Source: Methanosarcinales archaeon ex4572_44
Lineage (GTDB): Archaea; Halobacteriota; Methanosarcinia; Methanosarcinales; EX4572-44
Direction: 5' to 3'
DNA: 5,031 nucleotides
Assembly: GCA_002254825.2 (NCBI GenBank)
Contig: NJEL02000073.1
Location: 1 to 5,031, forward strand
This document shows, piece by piece, positions 1-3,799 of the stretch. Within the stretch, counting starts at the first letter, position 1; each line of letters opens with the position of its first letter. A model generated the notes under the pieces. The model did no database searches and had not been told where the DNA came from. It worked only from the letters and a program-made list of their open reading frames with translations. A program made the position numbers and the translations under genes.

Positions 1-195
1 TTTTTTTCCAGTTTTTACTTCTCTAACAGCTAATAATTCTCCAGTTTTGCCCTTATAGACTGTCTCTGGCTCTTCTACCGTTTCCAAAACTTCAAAATAA
101 TATCCTGCAATCTCTGAATGCTCCTCTGTAATATGAAACCATCTTTCTTCTGCTAATCTTATTGGTGTATCATTTTTAGACTTGATTACATCCAT
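1..195 (-). CDS. PBECR-like putative nuclease/toxin, 3' end cut by window edge
   Basis: The first 65 codons of a minus-strand gene run off the left edge; it starts MDVIKSKNDTPIRLAEERWF and no stop is reached. The layout 'xxRLxEERWxHIxEEHxE' (about residues 13-26) followed by 'VLETVEEPETVYKGKTGELL' (36-55) and then 'AVREVK' is what I know from small prokaryotic proteins grouped with the phage-Barnase-EndoU-ColicinE5/D-RelE-like (PBECR) nuclease folds, often toxins or phage/plasmid cargo. His22 in 'WFHIT' and His26 in 'EEHSE' are candidate active-site residues, but the C-terminal half is missing. The ATG at 195 is preceded by a purine-rich ribosome site (AAAGGAAG, 205-212) nine bases away, and an in-frame TAA lies a little further upstream. 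It follows the EVE-like gene by 53 bases on the same strand, so the two are probably co-transcribed. From memory such genes often neighbour a small DUF2283-type partner; that gene would lie outside this window. The family call is by recall, not a search. Confidence 0.6.
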   Translation of the reverse strand, partial: MDVIKSKNDTPIRLAEERWFHITEEHSEIAGYYFEVLETVEEPETVYKGKTGELLAVREVKTGKK

Positions 196-204
196 AATCT
201 CGTA

Positions 205-212
205 CTTCCTTT
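205..212 (-). promoter_or_regulatory. ribosome binding site of the PBECR-like gene
   Basis: AAAGGAAG on the minus strand lies nine bases before the ATG at 195. It fixes that start, since the only other nearby ATG (239) opens a short frame that ends just past it. Confidence 0.5.
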
Positions 213-248
213 GGCAGTATTAAGATTAGTCAGAGGCATGCATTTATG

Positions 249-749
249 TCATAAAATGTTGAGCCCTTTCTTTCGGATTAAATTATTTATTTCCCCACGA
301 TAATCATCTATATTTTTAATCGTTCCTGCAGAACGCACAGCCAATTTTTTTATCAGTTCAGTGCCCTCTAAATTCAACGCAGGGGAGAATTCTATCCACT
401 CGACATTTCTTTTATGGCCTTCATCATCGTAATAATATTCCCCAGTTTTCTCTTCTATTTTTCCCCAACCAACGAATGAGCCTTTCTTATAGGCAAAAAT
501 ATAATCACCTACGGTTATGTCCCAAACAAAAGTTTTTAATTGCTGTCGCCAATCATTCTTCAGTCCTCCTTTATACCCCGCTTTTTCGAAAAATTCCTCT
601 GAACTACGGTATTTATTTTTTAAGTTTGTATTTATTTTATCAAAATATGGTTGTTCTTTCCAGTCGTATAAAACACAATAACTTTTTTTTAACCAGTCTT
701 CCCAATTCGATCCTCCCGGTCCCGGGGAAATTTTCCAATACTTAGCCAA
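249..749 (-). CDS. stand-alone EVE/PUA-like domain protein (McrB N-terminal-like)
   Basis: A complete 166-residue protein that looks like one compact EVE/PUA-like domain. Visible hallmarks are the opening 'YWKISPG' (4-10), an aromatic 'LYDW' (27-30) where relatives have an IGW-type motif, 'NDWRQQLKTFVWDITVGDYI' (65-84), the 'FAYKKGSFVGWGKI' strand pair (85-98) and 'HKRNVEWIEF' (112-121), closed by a helix around 144-158. Domains of this type sit at the N-terminus of McrB-like GTPases or beside nuclease domains and bind modified bases in an aromatic pocket. Here no GTPase or nuclease domain is fused. The start is TTG at 749: an archaeal-type Shine-Dalgarno (AGGTGGTC, 752-759) precedes it closely and an in-frame TGA lies 18 bases upstream, so no longer start exists. 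A TATA box at 784-790 would give a leader of about 12 bases. The gene is strongly A+T-rich compared with larA and pheS, which suggests transfer. Role as a modified-DNA or RNA reader is inferred from the fold only. Confidence 0.7.
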   Translation of the reverse strand: MAKYWKISPGPGGSNWEDWLKKSYCVLYDWKEQPYFDKINTNLKNKYRSSEEFFEKAGYKGGLKNDWRQQLKTFVWDITVGDYIFAYKKGSFVGWGKIEEKTGEYYYDDEGHKRNVEWIEFSPALNLEGTELIKKLAVRSAGTIKNIDDYRGEINNLIRKKGLNIL

Positions 750-751
750 TT

Positions 752-759
752 GACCACCT
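752..759 (-). promoter_or_regulatory. ribosome binding site deciding the TTG start of the EVE-like gene
   Basis: AGGTGGTC on the minus strand differs by one base from AGGTGATC, the ideal complement to the archaeal 16S 3' end. It ends two bases before TTG, closer than usual, but no ATG or GTG fits better. Confidence 0.5.
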
Positions 760-783
760 AGTAGTCATTATAATAATCAAATC

Positions 784-790
784 GTATAAA
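784..790 (-). promoter_or_regulatory. archaeal TATA box of the EVE-like gene
   Basis: TTTATAC on the minus strand is centred near 787. Placing transcription start about 26 bases downstream gives roughly 761, just before the ribosome site and the TTG at 749. The same heptamer forms the TATA box of the larA-like gene at 1989-1995. Confidence 0.45.
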
Positions 791-913
791 TGTTACGATA
801 GTGCGCACATCTTATAAATACTCAGGAAAATGCTCTCGAGCAAGGACACTGAATTGGATATTAAAAGGACGCCTATTTTTAGCGTTTGAAATAATTTTTC
901 TGCTTTCTTATCG

Positions 914-964
914 CTTTATATGAGCATGAGGTAAGCGCGTGTGGATGCAGCCCGTCCGCGCCAC
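914..964 (+). other. TATA-like element followed by a G+C-rich inverted repeat (possible small RNA)
   Basis: In an otherwise A+T-rich gap, TTTATAT occurs at 915-921. It is followed by a G+C-rich patch in which GCGCG (935-939) pairs with CGCGC (957-961); a competing pairing is GTGG (941-944) with CCAC (961-964). A start about 26 bases after the TATA-like element would fall near 943, inside this patch. The patch ends in CCCGTCCGCGCCACC (951-965), which resembles the 3' end of a tRNA, but no tRNA body can be folded upstream. It could be a small RNA, a relic of a tRNA-end attachment site, or the 3' tail of the convergent 266-residue gene. Weak evidence for each. Confidence 0.15.
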
Positions 965-992
965 CCCAGAATAAATCAGAGGGCATTCACAA

Positions 993-1793
993 CTATTCCA
1001 TCCAATCAGGATTAACAATATTTATTGTTTCTCCATATTTAACACCTGTGAGCTTTTCATAAGCGTCGGCTCCAATGATATTTGCAACTTTGTCCTGGAA
1101 CTCGGTAGATAGCTCATTAATCTTGATTGCCAGATCTTTTCCTTTGAAACCGCTCGTCGTAATCGCTGCGTCTTTATCCTTCAAAAATTGGGCGTGAAGC
1201 TCACGATACTGTGTAGTATCAACTTCTGGTGCGTGGTGGTTTGTTACCAGAGCAGCTTCTTTGATAATCACTTCATGGTGATGCGGTTTTGTGTTTTGAG
1301 CGGAAAATGACTCATGAAGCTGCCGTATTTTCCCAAAAAGTGGATCTTCATCTTCTTCTTTCGTTAATTCCACCTTTCCTTTTCTCAAGTGTTTCAAACA
1401 TGGATTGTAAACATATTCGAGCCATATGTCATGAAATCTTCCATAAACGCCGTATGAATGAACGCTTGCCCAGTATCCTCGCACGTTATTATTAAGGGTA
1501 ACACGTGCAGAAAGTAGAAAGCAATTTGCAGCCTGGTGACAGACTCCCAATATACCGTAGGGTCCAAGACATGCGTTGTCATGTGTGTTACCACTGACAC
1601 TGCTACCACTGATGCTCGGTATGTACTTAAACCAATCCACACCTGGACCACGATAACAGTTTGCTATTGCATAGTTTCCCTGTCCAGCGCATCTTTTGTG
1701 TCTCGGCTCAGGACCTTCATGTCCACCCCAGCAATCAAAATATTTTTTAGTATCAGGGCAATACACATAAGCATGGTCTGCGATATCTTTCAA
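993..1793 (-). CDS. cysteine-rich protein of unknown function, possible permuted papain-like fold
   Basis: A complete 266-residue protein with no signal peptide or membrane segment. The N-terminal half (1-135) is rich in Cys (eight: 12, 21, 35, 46, 75, 85, 91, 132), Trp, Gly and His. Its distinctive blocks are 'ADHAYVYCPDTKKYFDCWGG' (5-24), 'NYAIANCYRGPG' (40-51), 'GVCHQAAN' (83-90) and 'VRGYWASVHSYGVYGR' (104-119). I recall bacterial hypothetical proteins with similar blocks but no assigned function. His7 in a strand-like 'HAYVY' ahead of Cys85 at the start of a helix-like 'CHQAANCFLL' is the order expected in permuted NlpC/P60-LRAT-type (papain-like) enzymes; this is inference. The C-terminal half (140-266) is charged and probably helical, with two His clusters (171-173 and 186-187) and an ending 'YEKLTGVKYGETINIVNPDW'. 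The frame opens at TTG 1793 with AAAGGAG directly abutting it (zero spacing) and an in-frame TAG upstream, so the exact start is doubtful. It stands alone, 244 bases upstream of the EVE-like gene on the same strand. Confidence 0.7.
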   Translation of the reverse strand: MKDIADHAYVYCPDTKKYFDCWGGHEGPEPRHKRCAGQGNYAIANCYRGPGVDWFKYIPSISGSSVSGNTHDNACLGPYGILGVCHQAANCFLLSARVTLNNNVRGYWASVHSYGVYGRFHDIWLEYVYNPCLKHLRKGKVELTKEEDEDPLFGKIRQLHESFSAQNTKPHHHEVIIKEAALVTNHHAPEVDTTQYRELHAQFLKDKDAAITTSGFKGKDLAIKINELSTEFQDKVANIIGADAYEKLTGVKYGETINIVNPDWME

Positions 1794-1800
1794 CTCCTTT
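1794..1800 (-). promoter_or_regulatory. Shine-Dalgarno directly abutting the TTG start
   Basis: AAAGGAG on the minus strand touches the TTG at 1793 with no spacer. The frame has no ATG or GTG within the next eight codons, and a TAG closes it upstream. Initiation may therefore use TTG with abnormal spacing or a non-standard codon such as the ATC at codon 4. Confidence 0.4.
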
Positions 1801-1835
1801 ATTATGCAAGTGGTTCTCTATTTATTATGATAGCA

Positions 1836-1842
1836 GATAAAT
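1836..1842 (-). promoter_or_regulatory. possible TATA box of the 266-residue gene
   Basis: The minus strand reads GATTTATCT across 1835-1843. A start about 26 bases on would lie near 1813, giving a leader of about 19 bases that contains the AAAGGAG. A second A/T-rich candidate (AATAAATA, about 1819-1826) lies so close that it would leave almost no leader. Confidence 0.25.
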
Positions 1843-1879
1843 CTTTGTAATCCCTGGGGCTGTCACGCCATTTGGTGTT

Positions 1880-1921
1880 GATATCGTTTTGGGGGGGTCG
1901 TTTTTTTTTGGTTTGGATATC
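1880..1921. repeat. G7 and T9 homopolymers flanked by two GATATC sites
   Basis: GATATC at 1880-1885 and again at 1916-1921 enclose GGGGGGG (1891-1897) and TTTTTTTTT (1901-1909) with only three bases between the runs. The T-run could stop plus-strand transcription, but no plus-strand gene precedes it. The stretch lies at the join between the A+T-rich accessory part and the conserved part, and long runs like these are also prone to length change or sequencing error. Confidence 0.4.
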
Positions 1922-1930
1922 TTCCAGAGA

Positions 1931-1963
1931 GTGTAAGTTTTCGATTGTAACACGGTGTAAGTT
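1931..1963 (+). promoter_or_regulatory. 9-base direct repeat upstream of the larA-like promoter (candidate operator)
   Basis: GTGTAAGTT occurs at 1931-1939 and 1955-1963, a 24-base period that is near two helical turns. The second copy overlaps a short dyad, ACAC-G-GTGT (1950-1958). Both copies lie within 60 bases upstream of the TATA box at 1988-1995, a common place for archaeal activator or repressor sites. The regulator is unknown. Confidence 0.3.
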
Positions 1964-1987
1964 GGTAGCTTTGTGTGGAGAGAAGGG

Positions 1988-1995
1988 ATTTATAC
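1988..1995 (+). promoter_or_regulatory. archaeal TATA box of the larA-like gene; transcript probably leaderless
   Basis: ATTTATAC preceded by purines (GAGAAGGG, BRE-like) is centred near 1992. Transcription about 26 bases downstream would begin near 2018, two bases before the ATG at 2020. The bases before that ATG (TTTTACGTCT) contain no Shine-Dalgarno, which agrees with a leaderless message. Confidence 0.6.
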
Positions 1996-2019
1996 TTTGT
2001 ATGACTTTGTTTTACGTCT

Positions 2020-3249
2020 ATGAGGATCTCTCTTCCGATGGGTACTGGGATGGTCTCGGCAGAGTTTTCGGGTGATGTGCAGACGATTCTGCCTAAAGAG
2101 ATTGACTGGGGTGATAGGGATTCAGATTCTGAGGTATTGCTTGAGAGTGCTCTTAGAAGTCCTGTTGGGAGTAAGCGGTTGTGTGATCTTGTTGGGAGTG
2201 GTGAATCTGTGGCTGTGCTTGTGAGTGATATCACGCGGCCTGTTCCGAGTAGAAGGCTTCTTACGCATCTTTTTTCAGAGCTTCTGGTTGCGGGTGTAGA
2301 GAGGGATGCTCTGATCGTCTTTGGGCTTGGGCTTCATAGATCGATGAGTGAAGAGGAGAGGCGAGAGATACTTGTGGAACACTATCGTAGGAGGCATGTG
2401 GAGCATGATCGTGAGAGGTGCACGTATCTCGGCGAGACTTCTCAGGGCACTCCTGTTGAGATATTTTCACGGGTGGCTGAGTGTGACCGAATTGTCTGCA
2501 CTGGTAACATAGACTTTCATTACTATGCAGGGTACACGGGTGGGGCGAAAGCCCTTTTGCCTGGTGTGAGTTCAACCCAGTCTATCATCAAGAATCACAG
2601 CCTAATGCTCGATGAGACATCTGTTGCGGGCAGGATTGATGGTGCGGTGAGGCGAGACATTGATGAGGCAGGCAGGATTGCAGGGGTTGACTTTACATTC
2701 GATGTGGTATTGGACTCAGAGAAGAGGATCGTGCACGCTGCCTGCGGGGATATGGTGAGGGCTCATAGAGAGGGCGTTCGTGTAGTTGATGAGATGTATA
2801 AAATAGGGGTTGAGCCTGCTGATGTTGTGATAGTCTCGCCTGGTGGGATGCCGAAGGATATCAACCTCTACCAGGCACACAAGGCGCTTGAGAACGTGAA
2901 GGATGCAGTCAGGGATGGTGGTGCGATAATACTCGTTGCGGCGTGCCCGGAGGGATATGGGAATGCCACGTTTGAATCATGGCTCGATAGGTGTGTGAGA
3001 CCAGAGGATGCGATTGCTCTATTCCACGAGGATTTTGTCATGGGTGGGCATAAGGCAGCATTGATTGCAAAGTTATCGCTTGAAAAAGACTTGTACCTCG
3101 TATCAGGCAAAAATAGGGATTTTGCAGATAAAGCATACTTCAAGCATGCACCAACACTGCAGAACGCCCTCTCAAGAGCAATTGGGGATAGAAAACAGGC
3201 ACAAATCCTAATAGTGCCCTATGGGGGTACAACGCTACTCTCTACTTGA
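2020..3249 (+). CDS. larA: LarA-family nickel-pincer racemase/epimerase (lactate racemase-like)
   Basis: A complete 409-residue cytosolic protein of normal LarA length. LarA enzymes interconvert D- and L-2-hydroxyacids through a nickel pincer (NPN) cofactor bound covalently to lysine. All key positions known from Lactobacillus plantarum LarA are present with identical spacing: Arg73 in 'DITRPVPS' (for R75), His106 in 'GLGLHR' (H108), His167 and Lys177 in 'FHYYAGYTGGAKALLPG' (H174, K184 that holds the cofactor), His193 in 'IKNHSLM' (H200, nickel ligand), and Gln285/Lys288 in 'LYQAHKA' (Q295, K298). The start at 2020 lines up with the family N-terminus within two residues and with the TATA box. 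The substrate cannot be told: relatives act on lactate, malate, phenyllactate, gluconate-type and other 2-hydroxyacids. Genes for cofactor synthesis (larB, larC, larE) are not in the window. It ends six bases from the stop of the convergent DUF5788-like gene. It is far less A+T-rich than the genes to its left. Confidence 0.88.
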   Translation: MRISLPMGTGMVSAEFSGDVQTILPKEIDWGDRDSDSEVLLESALRSPVGSKRLCDLVGSGESVAVLVSDITRPVPSRRLLTHLFSELLVAGVERDALIVFGLGLHRSMSEEERREILVEHYRRRHVEHDRERCTYLGETSQGTPVEIFSRVAECDRIVCTGNIDFHYYAGYTGGAKALLPGVSSTQSIIKNHSLMLDETSVAGRIDGAVRRDIDEAGRIAGVDFTFDVVLDSEKRIVHAACGDMVRAHREGVRVVDEMYKIGVEPADVVIVSPGGMPKDINLYQAHKALENVKDAVRDGGAIILVAACPEGYGNATFESWLDRCVRPEDAIALFHEDFVMGGHKAALIAKLSLEKDLYLVSGKNRDFADKAYFKHAPTLQNALSRAIGDRKQAQILIVPYGGTTLLST

Positions 3250-3255
3250 GGGTTT

Positions 3256-3678
3256 TCACTCTTTGAGTTCTTTGAGATAAGACGTCCATCGTTTCACATC
3301 CTCTACCTTGTGGTGTTTGCCCCGTTTTTTCAGCGATCTTTGCTGTCGCGGGGCTTCCACGTCTCTCAGATCCATTATGGCGCGGAGCAGTCCTGCAAGC
3401 TCAAGGCATAATCCTTCGGCTTCTTTCTTGGTCAGTGGTGCGTATTTTAGCTTTTTTTCGTCCATCAATTCCCTCTCTTCAAGATTTTGAAGCAATCGAT
3501 GTATCTGTCCCTCGTCCTCTTCAGTGAGCCTGTCTTTCACCAAAAAATTATAGATGGTGTCTCGAAGTGGTATATCACCACACCCAAGGTGTATCTCAGT
3601 AGGAATCTCTGTTCCAACCCATGAGAGCAATCGATGCAACTTTGCCTCACACCTGCGCCTCTCCGTCTCAGTCAACAT
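3256..3678 (-). CDS. DUF5788-like archaeal protein of unknown function
   Basis: A 140-residue soluble, charged, mostly helical protein. The core 'LSWVGTEIPTEIHLGCGDIP' is followed by 'LRDTIYNFL', a 'LTEEDEGQIHRLLQNLEERE' helix, 'LTKKEAEGLCLELAGLLRAI' and, at the end, 'VKRWTSYLKEL'. This order matches what I recall of DUF5788, known in haloarchaea and methanogen-related lineages, where members close with a similar 'RWxxFL' block. No function is known and no catalytic motif is visible. The frame is open to a GTG at 3750, and ATGs lie at 3690 and 3678. I choose 3678 because a TATA box at 3699-3705 puts transcription start at about 3676-3680, making the message leaderless, and because the family opens near 'MLTETERRRC'. 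The 24 extra residues from GTG 3750 look unlike the family. It lies 121 bases downstream of pheS on the same strand and converges on larA with a six-base gap. Confidence 0.75.
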   Translation of the reverse strand: MLTETERRRCEAKLHRLLSWVGTEIPTEIHLGCGDIPLRDTIYNFLVKDRLTEEDEGQIHRLLQNLEERELMDEKKLKYAPLTKKEAEGLCLELAGLLRAIMDLRDVEAPRQQRSLKKRGKHHKVEDVKRWTSYLKELKE

Positions 3679-3698
3679 CTCAGTGTTCATCAGAGGAC

Positions 3699-3705
3699 TA
3701 ATATA
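3699..3705 (-). promoter_or_regulatory. TATA box of the DUF5788-like gene; leaderless start
   Basis: TATATTA on the minus strand is centred at 3702, 24-26 bases before the ATG at 3678. It lies inside the frame of the longer GTG (3750) version, which argues against that start. There is no clear Shine-Dalgarno before 3678 or 3690. Confidence 0.45.
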
Positions 3706-3773
3706 CAATCCAACAGATAAGGCTTGTGGCACGAAAAGGTTCGACGACACAAGTATACTGATAACCCAATTAT

Positions 3774-3796
3774 TGCAACGCTACGACACCATTGCA
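3774..3796 (-). terminator. stem-loop just after the pheS stop codon
   Basis: On the minus strand TGCAATG pairs with CGTTGCA (seven pairs including one U-G) around a nine-base loop, starting three bases after the pheS TAA. It is followed by AATAATTGGG and not by a U-run, so it is not a classic terminator. It may act as a 3'-end or stability element between pheS and the DUF5788-like gene. Confidence 0.3.
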
Positions 3797-3799
3797 TGA

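Noticed and set aside
830..889. Twenty-codon plus-strand frame after a CAGGAA-like site
   Set aside because: Too short, ribosome site too close, and the peptide is unrecognised; a chance frame is likelier.
951..968. tRNA gene ending in CCGCGCCACC
   Set aside because: No T-loop, anticodon arm or matching 5' acceptor strand can be found upstream; only the end resembles a tRNA.
1394..1651. Second minus-strand frame of 85 codons inside the 266-residue gene
   Set aside because: It lies fully within the better-supported frame, and its sequence has no family resemblance.
1863..2234. Minus-strand open frame of 123 codons across the larA promoter and 5' end
   Set aside because: It is antisense to the start of larA, rich in Ser/Thr/Pro as antisense frames often are, and resembles no family I know.
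3256..3750. Long version of the DUF5788-like protein from GTG 3750
   Set aside because: The TATA box lies within it, no ribosome site precedes it, and the extra N-terminus does not look like the family.
3554..3799. Plus-strand frame of 81 codons opposite the DUF5788-like gene
   Set aside because: Shadow of the coding minus strand with no start signals or recognisable sequence.
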